From positions 61,812 to 125,811 of the forward strand of contig JAXLWB010000029.1 of NCBI GenBank assembly GCA_046328715.1: DNA of 64,000 nt, in the 5' to 3' direction. The translations under genes and the position numbers were made by a program. The notes beneath the pieces are model-generated. The model worked only from the letters and a program-made list of their open reading frames with translations. It was not told the DNA's origin and made no database searches. This document shows, piece by piece, positions 8,287 through 16,827 of the stretch. Every line of letters begins with the position of its first letter. Position 1 is the first letter of the stretch. The DNA comes from JAXLWB01 sp046328715 (lineage in GTDB: Bacteria > Chloroflexota > Anaerolineae > Caldilineales > Caldilineaceae).

Positions 8287-9290
8287 TAATCCCTTAACGC
8301 TCGCCCAGTCAATGCCAAAAAGACCGCTTCTAGATCCGGCTCGCGCACTTCGATCGACTGGATCGGAATCCCGGAATCGTCCAGTAGACGCACCAAGGTT
8401 GGCAGGGCGGTGCGTCCTCGTTTGACAAAGACGGTGATCCGTCCAGAAGTGGCTCGACTGCTGCCCTCGTTGATCTGTTCGGCTGGGCTGAAGAACGCCT
8501 TGCTCACCCCGTCTACCTCGCTCTGCAAGCGGGCAACGAGCGACTCGGCGATCTCATGGTTGCCGATCTTGAATTCAATGCGATCCGCTTCTCCCACCTG
8601 TTGGGTCAATTCCCCTTGGGTGCCTGAAGCGATGATCTGACCATGATCAATGATGGCGACCCGATCACTCAACTCCTGCGCTTCTTCCATTAAGTGAGTG
8701 GTGTAGAGCACCGTCATGCCCTGTTCGTCGCGTAGTTGTTTCACGGTATCAAGGATACGACGACGGCTCTGTGGATCGATACCAACGGTCGGTTCGTCCA
8801 TGTAGATCAACTTCGGACGATGAAGCAGGCCAACGCCGATATTGACCCGCCGCTTCATGCCGCCAGAAAAGGTGTCGATACGGTCGTGTTGGCGATCGGT
8901 CAAATCGATGAAATTGAGCACCTCGTCCACACGGGTTTGCAATGCCTTGCCGCCCATGCCATACATCTTGCCAAAGAAGCTCAAGTTTTGACGAGCGCTC
9001 AATTCAGGATAGAGGGCGATCTCCTGCGGGATAAAGCCCATGAGCCGTTTCGCCTCCATCGGCTGTTTGCGAATCGAGAAGCCGCCAATGATCGCACCGC
9101 CTTCACTTGGCTCAATCAGCCCGCTGATCATGGAGATAGTGGTTGTCTTGCCTGCGCCGTTTGGCCCAAGCAGGCTGAAGATTTCACCTTGACGAACTTC
9201 CAGGTTGACGCCTTTGACCGCATCCACGGGTGTTCCATCGGCGCGCTGAAAGGACTTGCGTAAATTGTGGGTCTCGATCATCAACTCCAT
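8286..9290 (-). CDS. ABC exporter ATP-binding protein, daunorubicin-resistance type
   Basis: The 334-residue ATPase of the exporter. It shows Walker A GPNGAGKTT, the signature FSGGMKRR, Walker B LIYMDEP with the following TVGIDPQSRR, and the H-loop YTTHLMEE. The C-terminal 90 residues after the ATPase core match the DUF4162-type extension of DrrA-like exporters. The ATG at 9290 is chosen because GAGAGG lies about ten bases upstream; the 15 residues before it are likely non-coding. It is first in the operon with two permeases downstream. Confidence 0.92.
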   Translation of the reverse strand: MELMIETHNLRKSFQRADGTPVDAVKGVNLEVRQGEIFSLLGPNGAGKTTTISMISGLIEPSEGGAIIGGFSIRKQPMEAKRLMGFIPQEIALYPELSARQNLSFFGKMYGMGGKALQTRVDEVLNFIDLTDRQHDRIDTFSGGMKRRVNIGVGLLHRPKLIYMDEPTVGIDPQSRRRILDTVKQLRDEQGMTVLYTTHLMEEAQELSDRVAIIDHGQIIASGTQGELTQQVGEADRIEFKIGNHEIAESLVARLQSEVDGVSKAFFSPAEQINEGSSRATSGRITVFVKRGRTALPTLVRLLDDSGIPIQSIEVREPDLEAVFLALTGRALRD

Positions 9291-9493
9291 AAGCAGGCAC
9301 CTCTCTTTTCTGGGGATGTGACGGGATGTTGGCACAGTATAAACAAAACTTTTGGGACTTTGTTATTTCAACGATCGGCAGTTTGCGAGGAGAAATCTGC
9401 ATCGTGGCAAAGCAAGATTTCTCGCTCAATAAAGCCTTCGCTCAAAATGATAGTATACTTCGCTACCGAACGGTTTAATTTGTAGTGTAGCAA

Positions 9494-11047
9494 TTAAGGC
9501 AAATAGCTCGGCGGACGACGCAATTTGCTGGCCTGTTCATAGGCAAAGGCCAAACGAATCAACGTCGGTTCGCTCCAGGCGCTGGCCATAAAGGTGAGGC
9601 CTACAGGCCGTACATCCACATAGCCCATCGGCACGGTAATCAGCGGATAGCCTGCCATTGCTGCCGGCGAAGCACAACCACCCAGATACTTGTCCAATGG
9701 CTTGGGGCCGATCTGCCAGGCAGGCGCACCGGTCGGAGCCACAATAGCATCAAGTTGATAGCGCTCCAGCGTGGCATCAATGCCTTCTTGACCAGCCAGG
9801 CGGCAATTATCTGCCAGGATCTGCAAATAGTCCGCCTCGCTCAGGTCGAGTGCTTCGGAGCGCTCGAAAAGTTCTTGACCAAAGAGTGGCATCTCCTGGT
9901 CACGATGTTCGTTGTTAAACGTAATCAATTCGGCCAGCGTGCGAGGAATGATCGCATCCGGGTGGGCTGGGCTGGCAACTCGGGTGGCAAGGTAGGCCGC
10001 CAGGTCGCGCTTAAATTCGTAGAGCATTACCTTTAGCTCACCGTCGCGCGACTTCATCTCTTGCGCCGTTGCCAAATCAGCCGGATCGATGATTTCAGCG
10101 CCAGCATGGCGTAATGTCTGCAATGCCTGCTCAAAGAGGGCGTCAGTCTCTGCATGGTAGCCTGTGTAGACCTGGCGGGCCACACCAATGCGGGCACCCA
10201 CCAATCCTTTTGGATCGAGGAATTGAGTATAGTGATGCAGTGTTTTCCCAGCACTGGCAGCCGTCGCCGGGTCGCGCGGATCGACCCCGGTGAGCGTACC
10301 GAGCAGGGCTGCCGCATCAGCGACGCAGCGCACCATTGGCCCTACTGTATCTTGGCTGTGGGAGATCGGCACAACGCCTGCGCGGCTACTCAAGCCAACG
10401 GTTGGTTTAAGGCCAACAATCCCATTGACATTCGAGGGCGAGACGATGGAACCGTCAGTTTCTGTTCCCAGGGTTGCGGCGGCCAACGATGCTGCCGCAG
10501 CTGCACCAGAACCCGAGCTCGAACCGGAAGGATTGCAATCAAGTTTGTTGGCGTTACGCGTTTGACCACCCCGTCCGCTCCAACCGGAGATCGAGTTGCT
10601 GGAGCGGAAGTTCGCCCATTCGCTCAGATTGGTCTTGCCGAGAAAGATTACGCCTGCTTCGCGCAGTTGGCGGGCGACGGTTGCCTCTTGGGCCGGTTGC
10701 GATGTGGTCAACGCCAGAGATCCGGCGGTACTCAACATGCGGTCATCGGTATCGATGTTGTCTTTGATCAGAACGGGAATGCCGTGCAAAATGCCGCGTG
10801 GTCCAGAACGGCTGCGTTCCTCATCAAGCTGCTCTGCCATGGCGAGTGCGTCCGGGTTGAGTTCGATCACAGAACGAAGCGTTGGCCCGGAGCGATCGAT
10901 CTGTTCGATTCGTTCGATATAGCCAAGTACAAGCTGCCGGGAGGTGACAGTACCGTTTTGTAGATCGGCCTGCAATTGAGCGATCGTCCGTTCGGGAAGA
11001 TAGTGATTGACAAATTCGTCGGAGACTGAGTCAGGCTGATGTGCCAT
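9494..11047 (-). CDS. Amidase-signature family hydrolase
   Basis: A 517-residue enzyme that hydrolyses amide bonds with a Ser-cisSer-Lys triad. The lysine lies in GIPVLIKDNIDT, the cis-serine and nucleophile region in NPSGSSSGSGAAAAASLA and GTETDGSIVSPS. The length is typical of stand-alone amidases rather than GatA, and no gatB or gatC is nearby, so it probably acts on a small-molecule amide or a peptide amide. No signal peptide is visible, so it is cytoplasmic. It is divergent from the phasin-like gene, with a 288-base control region between them. Confidence 0.9.
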   Translation of the reverse strand: MAHQPDSVSDEFVNHYLPERTIAQLQADLQNGTVTSRQLVLGYIERIEQIDRSGPTLRSVIELNPDALAMAEQLDEERSRSGPRGILHGIPVLIKDNIDTDDRMLSTAGSLALTTSQPAQEATVARQLREAGVIFLGKTNLSEWANFRSSNSISGWSGRGGQTRNANKLDCNPSGSSSGSGAAAAASLAAATLGTETDGSIVSPSNVNGIVGLKPTVGLSSRAGVVPISHSQDTVGPMVRCVADAAALLGTLTGVDPRDPATAASAGKTLHHYTQFLDPKGLVGARIGVARQVYTGYHAETDALFEQALQTLRHAGAEIIDPADLATAQEMKSRDGELKVMLYEFKRDLAAYLATRVASPAHPDAIIPRTLAELITFNNEHRDQEMPLFGQELFERSEALDLSEADYLQILADNCRLAGQEGIDATLERYQLDAIVAPTGAPAWQIGPKPLDKYLGGCASPAAMAGYPLITVPMGYVDVRPVGLTFMASAWSEPTLIRLAFAYEQASKLRRPPSYLP

Positions 11048-11120
11048 AGTTGTCTTATTGTTGAAATTGCTTTGAGAAGCTTGCTGATTTCTTGGGACGA
11101 ATTCTATTTGGTTTGGGGAC

Positions 11121-11172
11121 TTGACAGTTATGACGCACTGCGTTATAATCTAGTTATATTGCAATGCGTCAT
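11121..11172 (+). promoter_or_regulatory. Consensus promoter with a dyad operator
   Basis: TTGACA (11121-11126), a 17-base spacer and TATAAT (11144-11149), a perfect sigma-70 consensus aimed at the phasin-like gene. Arms ATGACGCACTGC (11130-11141) and GCAATGCGTCAT (11161-11172) are inverted copies matching at 11 of 12 positions and flank the -10 box and start site, as a repressor site would. Confidence 0.7.
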
Positions 11173-11335
11173 GAGTAGTGTAAAATATACAGGATAGGTA
11201 CATTCATTTTGTGAATCGTACCGCATAAACTATGTGCTGGCAAACCATTCGCCTGGAGCGAGAACGAAATGATGCCTACTAAAGAGCGGGACTCTGATTC
11301 GTTAGCACATGGTTGATTCTGAAGGAGAATCTAAA

Positions 11336-12043
11336 ATGATCAACAACATGAACTTTAACCTGGGTCATATGCAAGAGAACGTCGAGGACAGCATTAAAAT
11401 GATGCGACGCGTCGGACGCAAGAGTGTTTTGGCTTATGTGGGTCTGATGGGTATGGCCTATGACTTCACAGTAAAAGACAGTGGGGGCTGGTTTGCCAAG
11501 GCTGAAGCACGCGGAGAGCGCATGGAAAAAGAGATGTTAGACAACGTCTCGACCTGGCAGGAGCAACTCCAAAAGCAAATGCCCAAGCAGGTGAATGAAG
11601 TGACTGATGAGATCACTGATGTGGTTGAGAAACTACAGGCTGGGCTGCAAAAGTTCCTGCGCACCAATCCGGCGACAGAAGCGGTGCAACAGATTGAGGT
11701 AAAGGCTACCCAAGCTGTTGAAGAACTGCGCGCCGAGGCCAAGAAGAGCAGCGAGAAAGCCGCAACCACGGCCAAGAAGGCCATCAAACAAGGGGCCAAG
11801 CAAGTCGAAGCCACCGCTCAGGATGTGGTAGATGCCATCGACAAACTTGACCTGCCTTTTGAAGACTATGACAAGATGGTTTGGAATCAGATCGTCGCCA
11901 AGGTCGATACACTCAATCGTGAGGAGCTGCAAAAGGTTCACGATTTTGAATTCGCTACCCGCAAGCGCCCTAGTATTCTGAAAGCGGTAGAAGAGCGCAT
12001 GAAACCAGAAGCCGAACCCGAGATGGAACCGGTGATGGCGTAA
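11336..12043 (+). CDS. Phasin-like coiled-coil protein
   Basis: A 235-residue cytoplasmic protein with no signal peptide. An N-terminal hydrophobic helix (about residues 20-40) is followed by a long Ala/Lys/Glu-rich helical region with repeated EEL, KKA and QVEATAQDV, like phasins that coat polyhydroxyalkanoate granules or histone-H1-like proteins. The last 50 residues (FEDYDKMVWNQIVAKVDTLNREELQ region) look like a separate small conserved domain. The ATG at 11336 has a strong GGAGAA eight bases upstream; the frame opening at 11309 lacks one. No PHA synthase is in the window, so granule association is only suggested. Confidence 0.7.
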   Translation: MINNMNFNLGHMQENVEDSIKMMRRVGRKSVLAYVGLMGMAYDFTVKDSGGWFAKAEARGERMEKEMLDNVSTWQEQLQKQMPKQVNEVTDEITDVVEKLQAGLQKFLRTNPATEAVQQIEVKATQAVEELRAEAKKSSEKAATTAKKAIKQGAKQVEATAQDVVDAIDKLDLPFEDYDKMVWNQIVAKVDTLNREELQKVHDFEFATRKRPSILKAVEERMKPEAEPEMEPVMA

Positions 12044-12070
12044 AGTAACCTATATGTGATAGCAAATTAA

Positions 12071-12127
12071 TAGAAGTGATAGGGTTAACAAGGAGCTTTT
12101 TCGAACCCCTTCACCCTGTCACTTCTA
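12071..12127. terminator. Inverted repeat between convergent genes
   Basis: Arms 12071-12085 and 12113-12127 pair at 14 of 15 positions. The right arm contains the stop codon of the DUF4012 gene. It probably ends transcription from both sides. Confidence 0.7.
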
Positions 12128-14053
12128 TCTGCTCCACTGTAGCAGACCCTCTTGCAAGTTTGTCTCAAATGGTTTCCCACCGACGTTGATCTTTACTGGC
12201 AGGGCTGCCAATCCAGATTGTTTTTGTAATACAAGTTGATACGTTGAAGCTTGGATCGTTGCTGGCAAGTCATAGGTAAAACGGACCGCATGTTGAGAGC
12301 CCGTTTTCATGACAAAGTAGCCAGCAAAAATGGATGTGCCCTTTTCACCGCGCAGTGTTTCCACCGTGCCCTCTTTAAACCCTTCGGCTTGGACTAGCTT
12401 GCTGCCTCCAGGAACGTAGAGCCGCACATAGTCAAAGTAGCAGCGCGCCGCCATGGCATCATACGAGTTACCGTAGCGCGAAGTGGGATCGCATTGATCC
12501 TCTTCGGGAACAGAGGTGGGATGAGTGTACGTAATCGTCACCGTAGCCTGGGCTGCACCATCTTTGCCATTCGGCCATTTGAGTTGATATTCAAGCTGGC
12601 GGCTGAGGACCGAATCGACTTTATTGTAACCCACGTTGGTGTCGATTAGGGCCAGGTAATCGGCATTTGGGACGGGCATCAGACTGCCATCCCAGCCTTG
12701 CTCGGCGAGTGCTTTTGCTGCCACCGGATTGTTCAACCAAACCTGTACGAATCGATCGTCCAAGGACTTGAACACTGCACTGATCACGCTCAGCTTGCTA
12801 AAACTCCCCGAACGAACGCGGGCGAGCATTGCTTGCGCCAGCTTGGGGACGAAGTCCTTGCGCTTTGCCCACCAGTCGGATTTCATGAAATCTTCTACTG
12901 TGCCGTTGCTATCGGTTGGGCGTTCCCAGAGCTTTTTGAGAAAATCAACAATGTTTGCTCCGGTGATCTCATCATCACTTTCCGGAATTTTCAGCGGACC
13001 AATGGCATCGACAAGGGTCTTTACGGCATTAATGTCAACGGTGACGATCCCATTGACGGTAACACCTGTGTCCTGCAAATAGAGCGCCTTTAGCGTCTGG
13101 GCTGAAGTCGGTAGATCGGGTGACCAATTGCCATCGCGGAAGAGTAACAGCGGAATCGCCATGTACTTTTGTTGGGCAGCCGGGGCTTTGGGATAGGAAT
13201 TGGCCTTGTTGTAAACCTTATAACTATCCTCGAAGTTCATATCGGCAATATCACCCATGTCTAGTTTCACCCGTCCAACTGCGGTGATAAAGCCACCCGT
13301 GGCTCGCAATTCATGGTTGTTTTGCACCAATACAAGATAGGTTTGTGGTGCGTCTGAGCCGATCAAAGTTGGGAACGTGGGTGCCAGACGGAAAAAGGCG
13401 GGTAGCGCCCGCAGCACGGTTCGAATTGTATCGATATTGAGCGCCAAAGTAGGGTGGAGCGCCGCCAGATCGACCTTGTTCAAAATGTTGCTTGCCTTAA
13501 TGGCGTGTTCTTCCATTACGGCAAATTGTGCCTGAGCACCACTCAAACTCGAAGCCACACTATCCTCGCCGAGCAGTGGCTTTTTGGCGGCCAGAGCAGG
13601 GGCTACCACGGCGGTGCTTTCTTGCAGGATGGCGGTCAACTCCTTGCCAGCGGCCAACAACTCAGGCGCATCGGCCAGAGCGGGTCCAACTTTGGGAAGC
13701 CCACGCAATGAGTGTAGCAAAGGTGCCGCAAAGCCCAGCTCCCTTTCGAGCCCAGCCATCCCCTGGTTTAGCTGTTGGACTGCGGATTGCAAAGTATCGA
13801 CCTGTTCCAAGCCAGCCGGATTGGCAGCAAGTGTGCGCAACGTTTGTAGCGATTGATAAAGTCGCCAGCCATCATAGCTGAGCATTGCAACCTTGTAGAC
13901 AACCACAAGTAGAAGCAGGATCAGCAACCACTGTAGCCACTTGGGAAAGGGTTTCATACGTCGGCTATTTACTTCGGCGCGAGTCGATGATTCCACCTGA
14001 ATGGGCAAATCGCCTTTCTGCGACTTGATCGTCGATGAGGTAGTTGTTGACAT
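12125..14053 (-). CDS. DUF4012 membrane-anchored protein
   Basis: A 642-residue protein with one membrane helix at about residues 40-60 (WLQWLLILLLLVVVYKVAML), so most of it is outside the membrane. The section YLVLVQNNHELRATGGFITAVGRV is the hallmark of DUF4012, whose function is unknown and which is often found beside polysaccharide genes in Actinobacteria and Chloroflexota. It is the last gene of the envelope operon, three bases after the DUF2723 gene. A role in surface-polymer assembly is inferred only from the neighbours. Confidence 0.88.
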   Translation of the reverse strand: MSTTTSSTIKSQKGDLPIQVESSTRAEVNSRRMKPFPKWLQWLLILLLLVVVYKVAMLSYDGWRLYQSLQTLRTLAANPAGLEQVDTLQSAVQQLNQGMAGLERELGFAAPLLHSLRGLPKVGPALADAPELLAAGKELTAILQESTAVVAPALAAKKPLLGEDSVASSLSGAQAQFAVMEEHAIKASNILNKVDLAALHPTLALNIDTIRTVLRALPAFFRLAPTFPTLIGSDAPQTYLVLVQNNHELRATGGFITAVGRVKLDMGDIADMNFEDSYKVYNKANSYPKAPAAQQKYMAIPLLLFRDGNWSPDLPTSAQTLKALYLQDTGVTVNGIVTVDINAVKTLVDAIGPLKIPESDDEITGANIVDFLKKLWERPTDSNGTVEDFMKSDWWAKRKDFVPKLAQAMLARVRSGSFSKLSVISAVFKSLDDRFVQVWLNNPVAAKALAEQGWDGSLMPVPNADYLALIDTNVGYNKVDSVLSRQLEYQLKWPNGKDGAAQATVTITYTHPTSVPEEDQCDPTSRYGNSYDAMAARCYFDYVRLYVPGGSKLVQAEGFKEGTVETLRGEKGTSIFAGYFVMKTGSQHAVRFTYDLPATIQASTYQLVLQKQSGLAALPVKINVGGKPFETNLQEGLLQWSR

Positions 14054-14056
14054 GGA

Positions 14057-15562
14057 TTATTTCACCTTCCAAAGAGGGCCGACTGCAATGAGTTGGTCTT
14101 CTGGCACAATGCCGATTTCATCCGCCAGGAAAATCGGGCGCTCAGCGCGATTTTGTCGCAGTAACTCCTCGGCTGTCTGATCGATGCCTTTGACGGTCGG
14201 ATAGCGCGCTTTGAGCAGCCGCCGATACCAACCAAACTGATAGAGTGCATCATTGACCAGGATGAGATCCTTCGGCAACTCGCCGCTCGCCCATTCACCA
14301 TACCAAAGTGCAAAGGTACGTTCATCGCTGCGGCTGATCACAATGCTTCCCGGTTCAAGGGAAGACGCACTCTGCGCCAAAAAGTCGCGTGCAGCCCGAT
14401 CTTGGCGTAATGAAAGTGTGGACCAGCGCCACGGAAGGAGGGCGAGGATGGCCACGGTAAAAACCAACAGGGCTCCTTGTGATATCAGATGTAAAGGCCT
14501 ATGCAACCACTTGGCCAGCCCTTCGGCGACCAAAGTAATGCCTAGGGCCAGCCAGACCGCCACTAGCCAACCCACGGGCAACAGATAAATTTCACTATCG
14601 CGCGTGTAGTACAGAATCGAGTAAATGCTGATCGGTGCCAACCAAAGCAGGCTGAAGTTGCGTAGCGTGGGCCGTTCCTGATCTAGATACGCCAGACCTA
14701 CCAGCCCGAGGCCCAATCCTACCGGGGTGTATTGGGTTGTAATCGTATACGCCCAAGCCGCAATTCGATCAAACGTAATCGAGGCCGAGGCGCTCAGGAA
14801 ATAGCTGCGATAGGCCTGACCGCTGATCAGCCACCACAGGTCATTCCAACGGTCGGCAAAGCCCCAGTTGACTGGAGCAACGGTCCCTGCTGCCCACCAG
14901 GTGCGCAGATGCCAAACCAATCCTAAACAGCCTCCAGCGACTACCACAGCGATCAATTGGATCGCCACCGACCAGCGACTACCAGGGTGTTGGCTCCATT
15001 GTAGATAGAGCACGGCGGGTAACAAGAAGACCAAAGTCAGATGATGGGCCGTCCCGACCATTGTCAACACGATCAGCCAGCGCAAACTTTTGCCAGAGAT
15101 CGCCCACCAACCTAGAAGCGAAAAGAAAAGCACATGGAGTGCATAGACCTCTGTGATTGTCGCCTGGCTCCAGAGTAACGGAGATATTGCCCACGCTAAC
15201 CCTGCGACCCAGGAAGCCCACGTGGCCTTGCCCACCTGACGCAACAGGTCAGTGATTGCCTGGATTGTGACGCCGACGCTAAGTGCTGCACAGCATGCGC
15301 TAAATAGGTTACCACGCCACGCTAGCTCGCTGGCAGGATAGATCAGCCCAATGACAGCCAGCCACCCTTGTAAGAGCAAGGTGTAGAGTGGATATCCTGG
15401 CGGATGTGGTACCCCGTTGCTGACCGCCGCAGCTAGCAGATCACCGCCATCTGCCCCTTGATTGGCCCAAGTTAGGCCAGGGGCCGAAGTTGCAACATAG
15501 ATCGCAAGAGCAAGTAACGCCACGCCCCAAGGAATCCACTTACTTGCTCGCGATAACATCAT
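14057..15562 (-). CDS. DUF2723 multi-spanning membrane protein, probable glycosyltransferase
   Basis: A 501-residue integral membrane protein with about ten to twelve hydrophobic segments and a soluble C-terminal part. The N-terminal TSAPGLTWANQGADGGDLLAA with PHPPGYPLYTLL is the DUF2723 signature, a GT-C-like fold related to protein O-mannosyltransferases; the Asp in GADGGD corresponds to the catalytic-site acidic residue in such enzymes. It would transfer a sugar from a polyprenyl-phosphate donor on the outer membrane face. It sits directly upstream of the DUF4012 gene. Confidence 0.88.
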   Translation of the reverse strand: MMLSRASKWIPWGVALLALAIYVATSAPGLTWANQGADGGDLLAAAVSNGVPHPPGYPLYTLLLQGWLAVIGLIYPASELAWRGNLFSACCAALSVGVTIQAITDLLRQVGKATWASWVAGLAWAISPLLWSQATITEVYALHVLFFSLLGWWAISGKSLRWLIVLTMVGTAHHLTLVFLLPAVLYLQWSQHPGSRWSVAIQLIAVVVAGGCLGLVWHLRTWWAAGTVAPVNWGFADRWNDLWWLISGQAYRSYFLSASASITFDRIAAWAYTITTQYTPVGLGLGLVGLAYLDQERPTLRNFSLLWLAPISIYSILYYTRDSEIYLLPVGWLVAVWLALGITLVAEGLAKWLHRPLHLISQGALLVFTVAILALLPWRWSTLSLRQDRAARDFLAQSASSLEPGSIVISRSDERTFALWYGEWASGELPKDLILVNDALYQFGWYRRLLKARYPTVKGIDQTAEELLRQNRAERPIFLADEIGIVPEDQLIAVGPLWKVK

Positions 15563-15600
15563 TTTCTTACTTCCAGGGAATCAGGTAGTTTTCAGTAGAC

Positions 15601-15661
15601 GGTGTGTCAGTGGGATAGCGGACAGTAAGTCAGTAATGTCCTGCTGTCCCACTGATACACC
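15601..15661. repeat. Inverted repeat within the envelope operon
   Basis: Arms 15601-15624 and 15637-15661 pair with a one-base bulge and two mismatches. It uses the words CAGTGGGA and GGACAGT seen again at 36629 and 39694. It lies between the SH3 protein and the DUF2723 gene and may separate expression levels. Confidence 0.75.
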
Positions 15662-15667
15662 AATAGA

Positions 15668-16711
15668 TCATTGGAAATCAGGCAGATCGGTCGGTGGCAT
15701 ACCGATGCTCAGACCAGCAGTACTGCCTGTGACATCTGCGCTGCCCGCAAAGGCTAGATTGTCCAGTACAGCACCATCAGGCAACTCGGCGTCGATCTGC
15801 ACGGTGACCATCACGGAGACGGTCGCGCCTGCCTTGAGCGTCGGCCAACTTGCGCTGTAAACTTCGCGCAGGTTTTCCGTGAGATCTTGGCTAACCGTGC
15901 CCTTGTCTGTCACTTCAATGCTCACAATCTTCATTCCGGTTGGCAGTTCATCGCGCAACTCAACGTTGTTCGCATCCTTCGCAGTTGGATTGGTAATCGA
16001 GATCTGCAAAGAGACCAAATCACCTTGTAAGGGGAAGGTAGGCGATTGGGCAATCGTCACCTGAATTGAATTGCTTGCCGTGGAAACAGTAACAGCATTC
16101 GTCGTAGTCGTTGTGGCAGTCACCGCAGTGGAAGGCGTTGCTGATGGTGCAGCTACTGCCTCCTTGGTAACAGGAAGTGCCTTCTTGATCTCAGCTAGGT
16201 CTTTATTGGGGATAACAAAGGCCGCCTTGACCCAACCATGGATATCGCTTCTTGGCACACAGCAGATGAACCACCAATCACCTGCTTCATTTTGCTCCAT
16301 AAGCTCAATCTCAGTGTTCTGCGGCAGGGCGCCGATTACAGAGTAACCTGTTCCTGGCCCGCTGCGCACATTCAAGTTCTTGGTCTTGACAGTTCCAGTA
16401 ATGCGGTCGGTGGCAGTGGGGGCTGCCGTTGGTGTTTGGGTCGGCTTGTCCGATGAAGATTGGTTATTGCCAGACGAAGTGGGCGCTGCGGTAGGCTGGT
16501 CGGGCGGTTTGGGTGTAGCGGTAGCTGGAGGCACTGGCGTTGGCATGCGTGTCGCCGTGGGAGGGGGAACGGTCTGATTAATCTCACGAATATTGGCGGC
16601 CCAAAGTTGCCCTCCACGCAATAAGGGCAAGGCAAGGAGCAGCAATCCAAAGAGCGCAATCCAACTCCTACGATTTTTGAGTAGCCAACCAGTGGTCAAG
16701 TGTAAATTCAT
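15668..16711 (-). CDS. Membrane-anchored SH3 and DUF11-like surface protein
   Basis: A 347-residue exported protein. An N-terminal membrane helix (RSWIALFGLLLLALPLL) is followed by a Pro/Thr-rich linker of about 70 residues, a bacterial SH3 domain (VKTKNLNVRSGPGTGYSVIG to GWVKAAF) and, after a second Thr/Ala linker, a DUF11/CARDB-type beta-sandwich (SLQISITNPTAKDANNVELRDELP). SH3b domains usually bind cell-wall material. The ATG at 16711 is chosen because AAAGGATG lies about nine bases upstream. It is the middle gene of the envelope operon and shares its CCxP SH3 variant with the lipoprotein at 34361. Confidence 0.85.
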   Translation of the reverse strand: MNLHLTTGWLLKNRRSWIALFGLLLLALPLLRGGQLWAANIREINQTVPPPTATRMPTPVPPATATPKPPDQPTAAPTSSGNNQSSSDKPTQTPTAAPTATDRITGTVKTKNLNVRSGPGTGYSVIGALPQNTEIELMEQNEAGDWWFICCVPRSDIHGWVKAAFVIPNKDLAEIKKALPVTKEAVAAPSATPSTAVTATTTTTNAVTVSTASNSIQVTIAQSPTFPLQGDLVSLQISITNPTAKDANNVELRDELPTGMKIVSIEVTDKGTVSQDLTENLREVYSASWPTLKAGATVSVMVTVQIDAELPDGAVLDNLAFAGSADVTGSTAGLSIGMPPTDLPDFQ

Positions 16712-16827
16712 AAGCAGTAACATCCTTTGCAGGGGCAATCAAACGAGCTCTGAAGGAGAGCGGAGTTTCATTTCCTGAAAGTAAGCAGGAAGAATTCAGC
16801 CCTCATTTCAACAGCAGCCTAGTAAAC

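Noticed and set aside
9445..9460. AGTATACT palindrome between the amidase and the exporter ATPase gene as a GntR operator
   Set aside because: Only eight bases are symmetric and the outer TNG/CNA pattern is incomplete.
10154..10963. 269-codon plus-strand frame inside the amidase gene
   Set aside because: It is a shadow of the amidase-coding strand; the amidase motifs are complete and the shadow has none.
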